Source of the DNA: Scalesia atractyloides
Lineage: Eukaryota > Streptophyta > Magnoliopsida > Asterales > Asteraceae
NCBI GenBank assembly: GCA_947069175.1
Contig: CAMTDV010000017.1
Location: forward strand, 45,579,137 to 45,643,136
Direction: 5' to 3'
DNA: 64,000 bases
Positions 33,811 to 45,912 of this stretch are shown here, in pieces (position 1 is the stretch's first letter; every line of letters starts with the position of its first letter). The notes beneath the pieces were generated by a model. That model was given only the letters and a program-made list of their open reading frames with translations. It searched no databases and had not been told where the DNA came from. Both the position numbers and the translations under genes were made by a program.

Positions 33811-35230
33811 AGAATCCGAAATGAGGCATTAAGAACTATAATGACGAACATCATAACTCATAACTTTCAACCATGAATTATTTGAAGTTAGGGTTCGGTT
33901 TTGTAAGTATATTACGTATATATTAGTATAGCTAGTCATGTATGGTCATGTATGGAGGTAGGATGAATTCCATCCATTTAACCTCATTATTAGGATTCAC
34001 CAAAGCACAAAATTATCAATTAAATGTTGATTTTCAGTTGGTCATGAATATAACATCTCCTAATTCACCAAGACAACCAACAGAGTAAACTAGACGAGTG
34101 CATTTCAAACATGGATAGTGTTTGAAGACATAGTTTGTTCACTTTGTTTTCTTGAAAATTGTTTGGTGACTTAGAATAATATAATAAACAGACTAAGTAT
34201 GCAAGTGAGGAGGTAGAATCATAGTTTGAATCCTAACCTTCCACTGTTCACACATTACCAAAGCACAAGTTTCACAACATTGAAGGTTGAGGACTTGGAT
34301 GGTTTCAACACTTTGTAGGTCACTTGGGCCCTTTGGGACAACAAGAATTCGAGGTTATGAACCTCCAAAATTAACCATAACACAAGCCCCACAACATGAT
34401 TTTTGTTGGGAGTATGGATGGTGCAAGATTTCCACAAGAAGAACAAGAAATAAGACAAGTTGTAAAAGTTTTATAAAAACAGAATTCAAATCCGACTTTG
34501 GACCTCAAGTTTGGTGATGTACCAGCTTGTTACACCTTGGTGAACATTGGGTAACATCCTTAGAGGTTGTCCAAGTAGTTTGATACAAGAAAACAAGAAA
34601 GAAATGGAGGTAAAGGTGCTCAAAACTCACTGTTTTGAGACTTGGTACAATCTACCTAACTTGGAGATTTTGAGAAGATTAAGAAGATTAGAAAGTGGAT
34701 TTGAGGTGTGTAAAGGGTGAGGAGTTGTGGAAGGCTTGTATATATAGTGGGGGACTAGGGTTTGGGTTTAAATGACGTTAGAAGGTGATTGGAGAAGAAA
34801 GAAGGTGGAAAAGGAGGTCCAATCCGCGAGTTTGTAACAATTTTTCCCGGCAGACAGGTCTTGCGGACCGTAAGGATCTTCAGAAACTTAATTTTTTATT
34901 TTTAATCCTTGATGTTCGGTTGTTTGTTCGTTTATGCACTTTCTTCAATACGTTAAGTGTTGTTAGGGGATTGTAGGACATGTACAAGCATGTGTATATC
35001 ATGAATGAGTATGTATAATATTCCGAACATAAAATAACCATAATGTATGATTCGGTTTCGTATGTGACACGCGTTTTCGAGATTGATTAGATATCATGTA
35101 TGTACAAAAAGACAAATGTGAATAAAAATGTATTTCCATTATGATCAAAGTCTCGAGATTATAAATATTGAAACGGAATATGAATACAAGCTTTCTACAA
35201 ATAGAACATATAAAAATGCGGAACGTTACA

Positions 35231-35262
35231 TATCCGCCGCAATGCGCGGCGAAGCCCGCTAG
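35231..35262 (+). other. Helitron-type 3' terminus
   Basis: A hairpin CGCCGC-AATG(C)-GCGGCG is followed by AAGCCCG and CTAG (35,259-35,262). The next base is C instead of the usual T. The body of the element would lie upstream, displaced by the LTR at 30,897-35,230. Confidence 0.55.
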
Positions 35263-35285
35263 CTTTTATTATACTATGAAAACAA

Positions 35286-35288
<3 letters not shown>

Positions 35289-35316
<28 letters not shown>
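35289..35316. repeat. (TA)n microsatellite
   Basis: An uninterrupted TA run directly left of the MITE. A shorter TA run also follows it at 35,650-35,663, so the MITE may have inserted into a TA tract. Confidence 0.9.
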
Positions 35317-35317
35317 A

Positions 35318-35643
35318 CAATTTAGGATTCTGATCAAGAGAAAACTCCTGCGAGTTGTGAGAACTTAGAGAACTTCGACTTGTCTTGCGAGTTTTGCTCC
35401 CCATTTTTTGCACACACCTAGATTATAATGTCACAAAGACGGTTGTAAAAAATTATTTCGAAGTCGTGTGTTTTTCGGCTTCTTACAACGTTTATGGCTA
35501 GTGTAAATGAAAAAAACGAGGTTTTTTTTTGGAAAAGTTGTTTTTAAGGATTTTTGGTAAAAAAAAAAATTGAACAAACCTAGCGAGTTCGTTAAGTTCT
35601 TGCAACTCGTAGGAGTTTTCATTTTACCTTAAACCTAACAATT
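35318..35643. mobile_element. MITE of about 330 bp with imperfect TIRs
   Basis: The left end has GAGAAAACTCCTGCGAGTTG and the right end, complemented, GAAAACTCCTACGAGTTGC. Both are followed by AGAACTTA. The inverted similarity covers about 60 bp at each side. Non-coding. The superfamily is uncertain. Confidence 0.7.
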
Positions 35644-35675
35644 TTGTATGTATATATATATATAGAGAGAGAGAT

Positions 35676-35800
35676 CACTACAAAAACACGGGTCTTTCAA
35701 CGACGGATGCATCATCGTGAAAGTGTGAACCGTTGAAAAACATGTCGTCGTTAAAAAAATGTATTGACAATACCGTCAACAAAAAAAGTATCTAGCTAAC
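35676..35800. mobile_element. CACTA-type terminus, partner end not found
   Basis: CACTACAAAAACACGGGTC at 35,676 has the CACTACAAAAA form of En/Spm ends, and subterminal ACGACGG / GTCGTTG motifs follow to about 35,780. Similar GTCGTTG motifs recur near 37,290, but no matching TTTTTGTAGTG end is present in the window. Confidence 0.45.
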
Positions 35801-37927
35801 TAGGGGGATTGGGAGGTTCGTTGGATGGTAGTTTTCATAACAATTGTTGATAGAACAGTTCTTGGAAATACTTTTGTGCAGCAGCTAGAGTCACGTTGAG
35901 CAGTTTTTTATTCTTCCTCCCATCCTCGAGTTTCACCTTGATGTTGCATGCGATGCCTCTTCATCTATTTGGATTACTACTTCCCATGCCACATGATCCC
36001 TCTACAGCGCCTCTAGTTTTTGTTCTAAGTTGGTAACCTACAAGCATGGAACGAATGATTAGTAGTTTGTTGGCGACAAAAATTTCACAATATAAAAATA
36101 ATTGCATAGTAGGGATCATGAGTGGCCCTAATTTTGAATAGAGGACCCTTCTTCCAGCCTCCGGTACTCTACTCTCATAGTGGTAGGTCATGAGTAGGTT
36201 AAGCACTCAACTTTGTGTGAGAATATTTTTAATTATACAGTTAATCATATGTTTCCTACGGTGTGCTTAAACAAAAAAGAAATGGATTAATTAATGGTGA
36301 CATCATAAGTGCTATAAATCTAACGACATTTCCATAAGAATTTCTTAAACAAGCGTTTATTATCCGTGTGATAACAAACTATACGTACACATTAAGATTA
36401 AAAGAAGTTATTCTTACTTTAGCCACACGCCCACACTTCAATAAATGTAGTTCGAAGGATAAGTGGATGGTGCAAACCACTCTCACTCCTTAGGCCTCTT
36501 ACAATTAATCCAATAAAACTGCTTCCAACAATATGTAATTAGAAGTCCGCCAACTCATGCTCAATTTTAGGCCAACTCATTTCTTAAACCATCACAAATA
36601 TACATAGCCAATCTCCCCGGCATGGCGACATCAATGACGTCACCACATACAAACACGTGGATTCCAAAACTATCATTGTCGTGTTTTAATTTCGAGACTC
36701 CCAATTCCAACATTTAATTACCACAAGTTAAAATAATTGGGTATAAAATAGGGAGATTTGGTAAGGGATGAAGGAAAATAATTATAGTTATACGTACCAC
36801 ACGAAAACAAATGACCTATTTTTCGGTTATCGTTGACATTTTTTAAATGATTGATGTTGGGTTGCCATATGTGGTAAGTTTTTGTTGCTAATCGATTATA
36901 GATCATATTAGCTAACGGACGGATAGAAAGTTTGGGTGTGAAGCATATTCTCAAATTAGCGACGAAAGTACTCATCGCAAATGGGCCCTAGTCGACAAAC
37001 GACTGAAAAGTCTGGGCAAGAATCTCATCAAAAATCTTATCTTCAAGTTAACGGCGAGTAACTGACGGATCTCATGTTGGGAAAGAGTTCCCACAAAAGA
37101 CAACTAGATTCGGACATATCCGGGTCGGGAGCCACTCAATAATCCGTTAGTGATAGTCATTTTTTCTTAGGTTATGGCATCTGTCAGTAATCGGTGAGCA
37201 ATCAAAGACGAAGTACTGACTGTTGTTTTTATTTTTCTTTCTCTCTTTTTGTTTTTATGGGATTAAGTCGGTGATTGCCAATGAATACGACATGTCGTTG
37301 ATTTTTGTCGATGATACTCGTTTGGGAGACGGGTCAAAACATGTTCACGTCAATATGGGTTGCTTATAAAAAACAATTTGATTCAGTTCAATGGGTTCTG
37401 CCCGAATGGACTTAGATTGAAGTGAGTTGCTATAGAAAAAAAAATATCAAAAAAGGTTCACTTGTTATATTTTATATGTAGGCGGCTATGTTGGTGGCAA
37501 CGGTAGAGGAAGTGGCATCACAGTGACATCAATGGTGGTGATGGTTATGTTAATGAGGAGGTGGTGTTGGGAGTGGCAATGGAGGAGACAAAGGTGATAG
37601 CGGAGACAGAGGCGATGATGGTGGCGGTTATGGGTGCTGGTGTCTTCGTGGTGGTAGTGTCGCAATGTGGTGACGTTGTCGCTGACGATTGTGGTGGCGC
37701 TGTTGTGGTGCCGACAGGCAACAGAAAGTAAGTGGTTGAGGCAAACAATAGGTATAGACGATGCTAATTCATTTGGACTTGTTTTCAAATTAATTTATTT
37801 TCATAGTTCTAACGTGTTGTCTACTTAGTGTTGATCCAAATGACCCATATACAACTTCTGCCTTTTTTTCTAAATCGGCCCATTCTTTAAATATCGGTCA
37901 TGATTGTAACTTTAAAAATATAAAAAA
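35801..37927. other. region without recognisable gene
   Basis: AT-rich, possibly internal sequence of the CACTA remnant. The stretch 37,486-37,745 is a degenerate GGTGG/GTGATGG repeat, which gives His- and Thr-rich frames on the minus strand that are composition artefacts. Confidence 0.45.
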
Positions 37928-37965
37928 TTAGTAAATTGTCCCGCGCGTTGCCGCGGTGTTTCGTA
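37928..37965 (-). other. Helitron-type 3' terminus, minus strand
   Basis: The minus strand reads CCGCG-GCAACG-CGCGG as a hairpin, then GACAATTTA and CTAA, with T as the next base. The body continues to 38,419 and resumes after the gypsy at 43,205, with repeats such as ACGTCAAAACATAGA at about 37,973 and 43,215. The 5' end is not located. Confidence 0.6.
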
Positions 37966-38419
37966 AAAATTTTACGTCAAAACATAGACCAACTGAAAAC
38001 GTACATAAAAATAAACACGAAAACGTATTACATTTGACCCGACTCATTTCCTAAAAAATTTACCTAGAAACATAGATCAACTTGAATTTATACACACACG
38101 TACATAAAAATAACATCGGACATATTTAACATCGACCGAAAACCATAAAAATAAATTTAAATTGGACAACAGGACATGCTCATGCTGATTTTAAATTAAT
38201 TGTAAACGGTCGTGAAGAACTCCATTCTATCTCCCCCAGTTACGAACAAAAAACTGGGGCTACGACCCAGTAATGTAAACGTTATCTTAAATAAAGTTTA
38301 ATGAAAAAAAAAGGAACATGAAACTAAATGTTAAACATAAATAAATGTGAAAAAATAAATATGATAAAGTCGAAAAAGGCAATAGGATGAAAACGCTATT
38401 TACACATAACTTGCTAATT

Positions 38420-38760
38420 TGTATTACCCCAAAAATATTAAAACATACGGGTAAGGTCAAATGTGAACACCGGAAAAGATCGGACACTACCTGGGAATCC
38501 GAAGAAGAAATGATGAGACTATACCCTTTTCTTTACCGAATAATGGGTAAAGATGTAAGGAATTAATCCTTACCATAAGATACGAGAAATATAGTTTAAA
38601 TGCTTAAACAAACGAAACAGGTCGAATAATTATATGCATGAATCGGGTAACGGTGACGTATGTCATAAAAGTAATGAATCCGGGTTAAGGATTTTGAGTA
38701 AATTACATAGGTAATTGATTTACGAATAATTAGAAACAAGTTTCGTGCAAAACGGACAAG
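38420..38760 (+). repeat. chimeric 5' LTR of the gypsy element
   Basis: Three pieces can be aligned. 38,420-38,455 equals the first 36 bp of the 3' LTR. 38,456-38,531 equals the last 75 bp or so of the pol coding frame (compare 40,894-40,970). 38,532-38,760 equals 3' LTR positions 42,470-42,698. The first join lies in shared TAAG, and about 1.4 kb of LTR is absent between the outer pieces. Confidence 0.9.
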
Positions 38761-40974
38761 ACGGATCACACTCGTCATTTACAAGAAGTGTTGGTAACCC
38801 TTAGACGAGAAAAACTTTACGCTAAATTCTCGAAGTGTGTCTTTTGGCTTCGAGAAGTGCAATTCCTCGGGCACATCATAAGTGTCGATGGAATACTAGT
38901 AGATCCGTCCAAAATTGAGGCGGTGTCGAAATGAAGTCCTCCGAGAAATCCCTCGGAGATTAGAAGCTTTTTAGGACTTGTGGGTTACTGTAGGATATTT
39001 ATCCAAGACTTCTCCAAAATCGTGTCTCCGTTAACTAAGTTAACTCGTAAGGATGAAAAGTTTGTCTGGAGTGATGAACAAGAAAGAGCGTTCCAAATGC
39101 TTAAGGAAAAGCTGACACTTGCTCCGGTATTGACCTTACCGGATGGCACCGATGACATAGTAGTATACTCGGACGCATCATACCTAGGCCTTGCGTGTAT
39201 ACTTATGCAATGAGGTAAGGTGATTGCCTATGCCTCGAGACAATTAAAAGTTCACGAAAAGAAATATCTGACTCATGTCTTGAGCTGGCGGCGGTAGTTT
39301 TTGCTATAAAAATCCGGAGGCATTACCTGTATGGGGTGAAATGCACTAGTTTCACTATTCATAAAAGCCTAAAGTACTTCTTTGTTCAAAAGGAGTTGAA
39401 TATGAGACAAAGACGTTGGTTAGGGATGGTGAAGGATTATGACTGCGAAATTCATTATCACCCGGGAAAGCCAACGTAGTGGCAGATGCCCTTAGTCAAA
39501 GGGAGATTACGCTCCTATTCGGGTACGGTCTATGCAACTTGTGGTCATATCGGGGTTTCTCGAACGAATCCGAGTGGCATAAGTAGAAGCGATAAATAAG
39601 AGAATCGGAGAAAAAAAACCTGTGAAATGTTTAGTGAAAGATATTGAAGACGGAGAAAATGGTTGAAATCTCGATTCGGTAGAGTTTGGGTTCCGAACAC
39701 TTGTGGTATCAACGACCTTCTACTCGATGAGGCTCACAAGTCGCGTTATTCGGTTCACCCGGGAGCTACCAAGATGTACCGTGACTTGAAACAAAATTAT
39801 TGGTGGCCCGGAATGAAAAGAGATGTGGCAAAGTATGTCGAAAAATGCTTAACTTGTTTACGAGTAAAAGCGGAGCATCAAAAGCCTTACAGCAAGCTCC
39901 AACCATCAGACATACCTGTTTGGAAATGAGAACATATTACTATGGACTTGTTAACCAATTTACCAAGGACGGCTCAGGCATTCGATGCCCTATGGGTCAT
40001 TGTGGATAGATTGACCAAGAGTGCTCATTTTATTTCTATCCGCGAAACTTATACATCTGAAAAGATGTAAGAAGTGTATATAAACGAGATTTTGGCACGC
40101 CACGGAGTACCTGTATCAATCGTGTCCGACAGGGATACCCGGTTTACTTCGAACTTTGGCGTGATTTTCAAGAGCAGATGGGCACAAAACTGTTGATTAG
40201 TACATCATATCACCCACAAACGGACGGGCAAAGTGAACGGATGATTCAAACATTGGAAGACATGCTACGATCATGCATCATAGACTTTGGAGGTAGTTGG
40301 AATGTCTATCTACTGTTAGTTGAATTTTCTTACAACAATAGTTACCCTTCGAGTACCGGTAGAGCCCTGTATGAAATGCTCTATGGTAGAAAATGCCGAA
40401 CATCGGTATGTTGGGTGAAGTGGGCCCTCGTGAACTCGCCCACAAAGACGTGGTGAGAGTCATAAACGAAAAGATTGACACAGTGCCAGCCCATTTGAAA
40501 GCGGCTCAAGATCGGCAAAAGTCATATGCGTATAAAAGGCGAAGACTTATCGAGTTTCAAATTGGTGATAGGGTAATGCTTAAAGTATCTATGTGGAAAG
40601 GGATCATCCGATTTAGGAAAATAGGGAAGCTAAGCCCCCGATTGATTGGGCCTTTCAAAATAATTGACTAGGTGGGCATGGTAGCATACCGCTTGGAACT
40701 ACCTGAAGAATTAAGTGGTATACACAACACATTCCATGTTTCTCATCTATGGAAGTGTTTGGTGGACGAGGCGGCTTTTGTGCCCCTCAATGATATAGAG
40801 ATCGATAACAAACTTAACTATATAGCAAAGCCTATTGCAATCCTTGACCAAAAAGTAAAAGGCTTAAGGAACAAGGAAACTGATCAAGTTAAGGTCAAAT
40901 GGGAACATCGGAAGGGATCGGACACTACTTGGGAATCTGAAGAAGAAATGATGAGGCTATACCCTCCTTTTTAA
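38761..40974 (+). pseudogene. gypsy pol fragment: RT thumb, RNase H, integrase, chromodomain
   Basis: It starts within RT (KLYAKFSKCVFWLREVQFLG), continues with GYCRIFIQDFSKIVSPLTKL, and RNase H has VYSDASYLGLACILMQ followed by a stop. Integrase shows SVHPGATKMYRDLKQNYWWP, the CLTC pair, MDLLTNLPRT, a second catalytic IVSDRDTRFTSNF, and HPQTDGQSERMIQTLEDMLR with the catalytic Glu. The tail holds GPFKIID, HNTFHVSHLWKCL and the chromodomain AILDQKVKGLRNKE...VKVKWEHR, which in chromoviruses steers integration to heterochromatin. At least eight stops or shifts break it. The catalytic YxDD of RT is missing. It stops at 40,972-40,974. Confidence 0.92.
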
Positions 40975-40984
40975 GGGGGTGAAC
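40973..40984 (+). promoter_or_regulatory. polypurine tract of the gypsy element
   Basis: AAGGGGGTGAAC lies right after the pol stop and just before the LTR start TGTAACACCCC. Confidence 0.85.
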
Positions 40985-40985
40985 T

Positions 40986-43204
40986 TGTAACACCCCAAGA
41001 ATATTAAAATATACGGGTAAGTACACGTTTTAAATATTAATTAAAGTATATAAGGTTAAATAACCTAGTTAATGAATAAAGCAAAATGAGTGGTAAATCA
41101 GTTATTGTAGAAAGGAACAAATTTGGGAGACCAAAGTGGATAAAAAGGAAACTAATATGTTAAAAATAATAATTCACACACAAACACACACATAAGTGTG
41201 TATGTATGCATGTACAGAGATGGGGAAATTGGGGATGAACTAGTGTTCATCCAAAATCACCAAAAATTCACAATTCCAACTAAAATTTGGAGTGATCTTG
41301 ATGCATGTTTAGAGATTTTGAATGTCCTACATCATCTAATCATAAAGTATGTCAAATTTTGATGTTTGGTGATATTATGAAATTTGATGAATACCACAAG
41401 TTCCGATTTAAGTATGAATTGTGGATGCTATAACAAGAATTTAGATGTATACGAGTCTAGGAACAAACCCTTGATGAAAAATTAGTGATTAAATGCTATA
41501 ATTTAGGCGTTTGAATGATTAACCATGCTTGTGTTAATGGGTTTTGATAAATATGATAAACACATGAATGGTAATAGTGAAATTGCAGTATTTGATGTTA
41601 ATGCGTTAAATTTTAGATGTAACTTGAACATACTAGACATGGAGGCTTGATAAGAATGTGAATACATGGCTAATAGTTGGATCATAGACTTGATAAAAGC
41701 AGTATAAGATTCATGCCTTCAAGGTGTTTGATATAATGCCTAAGTGAAAATGAATTATTGAAAAATATGAAAGATTCATGTTATAAGTCTTGTAATTGAG
41801 GCTTTGGCTAGTTGTGTGCCATAAATTGTACTATGAGTTCTAAATGATAAAAAATTGATTGAACTCTATAGGCAATTTGGGTGAAGCATCAAGTGGTCAA
41901 GCCGGAGCGGACACACGCTTGAAAGGAAAGCTTTAAGGTACATGGCTTTACACTTCGTAGTATTTTAACATATAAATTTTGTTATTGGTGTATGATGGAC
42001 AAGAAAAAAAGAATAATGATAAGTTTGGTAGTTCATAAGTGATGGATTTCACACGAACAAACCGAACGGGTCAAAATAAAGAATAATGATAAGTTTGGTA
42101 GTTCATAAGTGATGGATTTCACACGAACAAACCGAACGGGTCAAGATAAAGAATAATGATAAGTTTGATAGTTCGTAAGTAATGAATTTCACACAAATAA
42201 ACGGGTCAAAATGAAGAATAATGAATAGTTGGTTTGTTCATAAGTGATGAAGTTCACACGAACAAACCAATCGGATCGAAAGCGTAAACCGAGTAACGGG
42301 AACGCGGGTTGTAAATGGTAAACCCGGGAAATTGGTTAAAATATAGAGGATGTGAATTCCTTAAAGTAAACATAAGTAAAGTTTCTGTTTGGTTAAAGCT
42401 AACCCAACGGGTCAAAATAGTACGTATGCAAACCGTGTAAACGGGAACGTAAAACGCAAGTTGAGTAAGCCCGGATAATGGGTAAAGATGTAAGGAATTA
42501 ATCCTTACCATAAGATATGAGAAATGTAGTTTAAATGCTTAAACAAATGAAACGGGTTGAATAATTATACGCATGAATCGGGTAACGGTAGCGTATGTCA
42601 TAAAAGTAAAGAATCTGGTTTAAGGATACCGAGTAAATTACATAGGTAATTGATTTACGAACAATAAGAAACAAGTTTCGTGCAAAACGGACAAGTATAC
42701 ATGAAGATATGGGATTTTTAGACAAAAAGGGGCAGATTGGAAAATTCTACAGCAGCCCACCATAAGCTACGATGGCCTACGGTAGCTTACGGTAGGCAGT
42801 TGTTGCTCGCAACAGAACCCACAGGTCGCAAGCTATGGCACAGAGCCGTAGCCTACGACGGGTATTTGATATTTTTTTTTAGTATTCGGGATTAATTAGT
42901 TTTGTTATATGCTCTGTATAACTAACGTATTTAATGATTTTGAAACCTAGGTGATTATTATGGATGTACGGATGAAGATCAAGCTCAGTGGAGAACCGAA
43001 CACGATGTAAAAACCAAGTTTCGGCTTTTGTTTGGATTTTTTTCTGAAACAGATCATCGTTAGGAAGTTGTAATGTTTTAAAATACTTATGAAGTTTTAA
43101 TTAACTTTAATTCTCGATTATTATGTATGTACATTATGCCTATGTTAATGCTAATCTTTTATAAAAAACTATGTTTAAAAGTAAATTTTAATATGGGTCT
43201 TACA
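40986..43204 (+). repeat. 3' LTR of the gypsy element (2,219 bp)
   Basis: It runs TGTAACACCCCAAG to GGGTCTTACA. It holds a tandem repeat at 42,011-42,280 and a patch of CTACGGTAGCTTACGGTAGG-type repeats at 42,760-42,800. No coding frame. Confidence 0.92.
42011..42280. repeat. 70 bp tandem repeat in the gypsy LTR
   Basis: Units begin GAATAATGATAAGTTTGGTA at 42,011, 42,081 and 42,151, with a diverged fourth at about 42,216. The first two are almost identical. Each carries CACACGAACAAACCGAACGG or a variant. Confidence 0.93.
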
Positions 43205-43209
43205 TAATT

Positions 43210-44130
43210 GTTATTTACGTCAAAACATAGAACAACTAAAAAGGTACATAAAAATAAGCAAGAAAACTTATTATAATTAACCCGACATATTTTCAAAGAA
43301 AAATTAAGTCGAAACGTAAACTAACTTAAAACGAACATAGTAATAAGCATAAGAACATATTGTATTTGACCAAATTCATTTTGGGGAAAAAATTACGTCG
43401 AAGCGTGAATTAACTTGAATTTATACTGACACTTACAAAAAATAAACATGTAAAACTCGATTATAAAGTATTTGAAAATTACGGGGTTATAATTGTCAAT
43501 TGTGAAAGTTAGAGGAAAAAAGTATAAAAGAACAAAAATAAAAAAAATAGAAAAGTCAAAAGATAAACCATTGTTCAAATGAAAGATGATCAAATAGGCA
43601 GTTTGTTTTGACAGGAAGCAATAATTGAGTGACAAGTGATAAAAAAACATAGGAGAGGCATTTTAGTCAAACATAATTAGCCACATATAACATACATCTG
43701 AAAGTAAAAAACCCAGATCATAATCCATCCCACCTCCATTCCACCACCCATCCCTCCGCCACTGGAAACGACACAACCACCACCTGTCGCCTTACCTTCG
43801 TAACACCACCTCCTGCTGCGTCTATTTGGAGTTTCCGAAGTTTATATGTGACGAACTGACGATGTAAATGGTTGGCTTTATATGATAACATTTATTCACT
43901 ACTGATGGTATAGTGGACTTAACGTAGCTGCGTTATGCACTGGGGCATCACTGTTGTGGGAGGTTTACACATTAGCACGGAAATATGAGAAGGTAAATAC
44001 AACAAAGACCAATAGTGATGACATACTGAATACAAACAAGGCGTCATTATTGCTTACACCAAATACACAGTCCTCTGAGATGACTCTATTACGTTTTATA
44101 AAAAAAATAAAAATAAAACATAATCGGTGT
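43210..44130. other. Helitron body remnant and AT-rich sequence
   Basis: 43,210-43,450 continues the sequence type seen at 37,960-38,200 (see the minus-strand Helitron end). 43,720-43,850 is C-rich (CCACCACC repeats). No gene recognised. Confidence 0.4.
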
Positions 44131-44139
44131 ATGTTTAAT

Positions 44140-44405
44140 CCATTGCGTTTAAAGGAAAAAAAAACATTTTCTTTTGTACTTTTTGTCCATTGCGTTTTAG
44201 AATGAACACTTTCTTTTGTGTTTTTGATCCGTTGTGTTTTAGAAAGAACACTTTCTTTAGTGTTTTTAGTCCATTGCGTTTTAGAAAAAAAAACACTTTC
44301 TTTTATGTTTTTTGTCCATTGCGTTTAGAAAGAACTCTTTGTTTTGTATTTTTAGTCCATTGCGTTTTAGAAAAAATCATTTTTTGTGTTTTTTATAAGT
44401 TGCGA
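44140..44405. repeat. tandem repeat, about 48 bp unit, six copies
   Basis: The recurring core CATTGCGTTTTAGAAAGAAC is followed by TTTCTTTTGTGTTTTT and variants near 44,140, 44,190, 44,240, 44,280, 44,325 and 44,365. It produces Phe/Leu-rich artefact frames on the plus strand. Confidence 0.88.
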
Positions 44406-44914
44406 TTTACACATTTGGGTTATCAAAAACTTTTTCTTTCAAACGTATAACAATAGTATGCTCTTTTTAAAGATTAAAAAACGCTTGTTTTTGTGGTGCA
44501 GTTTTTATAAAAAATAATGTCGTATAAAAAGTTATTAACGTTTTAAAAACATGGGGAATCAGAGGAGAGATAAACTATTGAATTGGATAGACTAGAATAC
44601 CCTTAAACAATCCACGCGCTTTCAATTTTTGTTCAGTTTAACTCATTTGATCTAAGCCCTTAATTATTTAATGGATCACTGGTACAAAAAAAGTAAGCTT
44701 TTAAAACGGTGTTTTGCTCTTTTAAAACGGTTACACAAGCATTTTAAATGTTACGTTTTAAAAAGCATGGTATGTTGTAAAAGAGTTTGATTAACGTTGT
44801 AAAAGAAGTAAGAACATTTTCACAAAAATCCATTTACAGCCGTTGTGAAAAGAGCAACAACCGTTTTAAAAGAGTTTCAAAATTTATTTATATATTTATG
44901 ATTTATAATTAAAT

Positions 44915-45135
44915 AATTAAATTTCGACCTCAATTACAACGTTATGATTTGATCAAATACAACGCCATATTATTTATAATTTATACTAAATATTTAAATT
45001 TCGGCCTCAATTACAACGTTGTGATTATATCAAATACAACGCCTTGTTATTTATATTATTTATAATTTATAATTAAATATTTAAATTTCGGCCTCAATTA
45101 CAACGTTGTGATTTTATCAAATACAACTCCATGTT
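44915..45135. repeat. tandem repeat in the CACTA left subterminal region
   Basis: Three units contain AATTTCGGCCTCAATTACAA followed by CGTTGTGATT and ATCAAATACAACGCC, starting near 44,919, 44,997 and 45,085. Confidence 0.9.
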
Positions 45136-45673
45136 GGTACGCTTTATGTTATTTAAAATATCATTAAACTAAATAATATTGATCAAATAAATAACACTGA
45201 TCTTCAGTACCATTTTCAATTCAATTAAATACCATAAAAAAGGTATAATTAGTTGCAACCATAAACTCTAAATTTGAATAGAAACATTTGAGTTACAAAT
45301 ATAAATAAGTCAACAAAACATAAGTCATAGTAGTTAACTTATATTAGACCAAACTAAATTATTTTGTACTCAATCCTGCAACACTAAACTATTTTCTGCT
45401 CAATCCTGCAACATCAAACTTCAGTAGGCTTTCTACATGTAAACGACCTCTAACTTAGTCCAAGACGATCCACAGCTACAAAACCAGCAAGCTACCTGTA
45501 AATGACACATAAAATCAAGTCTAAATAAAATATTACATGCTTTTCAAAGATCCTTTTGCATTTAGTGTGGTACAAAAATCCTTTTGCATTTGTGGTATCA
45601 CAAAGATTTGTCAAAGAAATAGTATGTATGCAGAAGAATTTTATCATTACCTGTGTACCCTCATTACAATGTA

Positions 45674-45912
45674 TCATAACCGATCTCCCCTAAAGAAATC
45701 CTCCATAGCTTCCATTTCAACCCACTCTTCCCCCTTTATCCTAAACCATTCAAACTTAATAGGTTTAAACTTTAAACTGAAAAGATATACCGAAAAGTTA
45801 TCTTTAGGATGAGCACTGGCCGAGATAATCGACGTTGCAAAAGCCGCAACAGCAGCATTCGCGCTGTTCTGCAAGGTTTTCACAGCCATATCTACTTCCA
45901 AATAACCTAAAC
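45674..45912 (-). other. small open frame of unknown origin inside the CACTA element
   Basis: A 75-residue frame with an Ala-rich helix (NSANAAVAAFATSIISASAH) and a basic-acidic tail. It could be an exon of a second CACTA gene or a captured piece. I do not recognise it, and there is no supporting context. Confidence 0.25.

Larger units (their letters stand above)
30897..35230 (-). repeat. long LTR (about 2.4 kb net), probably solo, with two nested insertions
   Basis: In plus orientation it starts TGTCACATCCTAACCGATGG and ends GCGGAACGTTACA. These are a matching pair of gypsy-type LTR ends (TGTAACGTTCCGC ... TGTGACA on the minus strand). It contains a hAT element (31,193-32,819) and a SINE (33,507-33,810). 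The flanks AGTCC and TATCC do not match, so the target duplication is unconfirmed. No gene is seen in the LTR parts (30,897-31,184, 32,828-33,489, 33,828-35,230). Confidence 0.6.
38420..43204 (+). mobile_element. chromodomain Ty3/gypsy element (Tekay-like) with rearranged 5' half
   Basis: An exact 5 bp duplication TAATT flanks it (38,415-38,419 and 43,205-43,209), so both outer ends are original. The 3' LTR (40,986-43,204) is full length. The 5' LTR is a short chimera (38,420-38,760) joined directly to the middle of RT. Primer site, gag, protease and the front half of RT are absent. The C-terminal chromodomain places it with chromoviruses, probably Tekay (inference). Confidence 0.92.

Noticed and set aside
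37486..37788. 100-residue His/Thr-rich minus-strand frame
   Set aside because: It arises from a GGTGG/GTGATGG low-complexity tract, overlaps another frame on the same strand and has no domain pattern.
44190..44450. 86-residue Phe-rich frame
   Set aside because: It is produced by the 48 bp T-rich tandem repeat.
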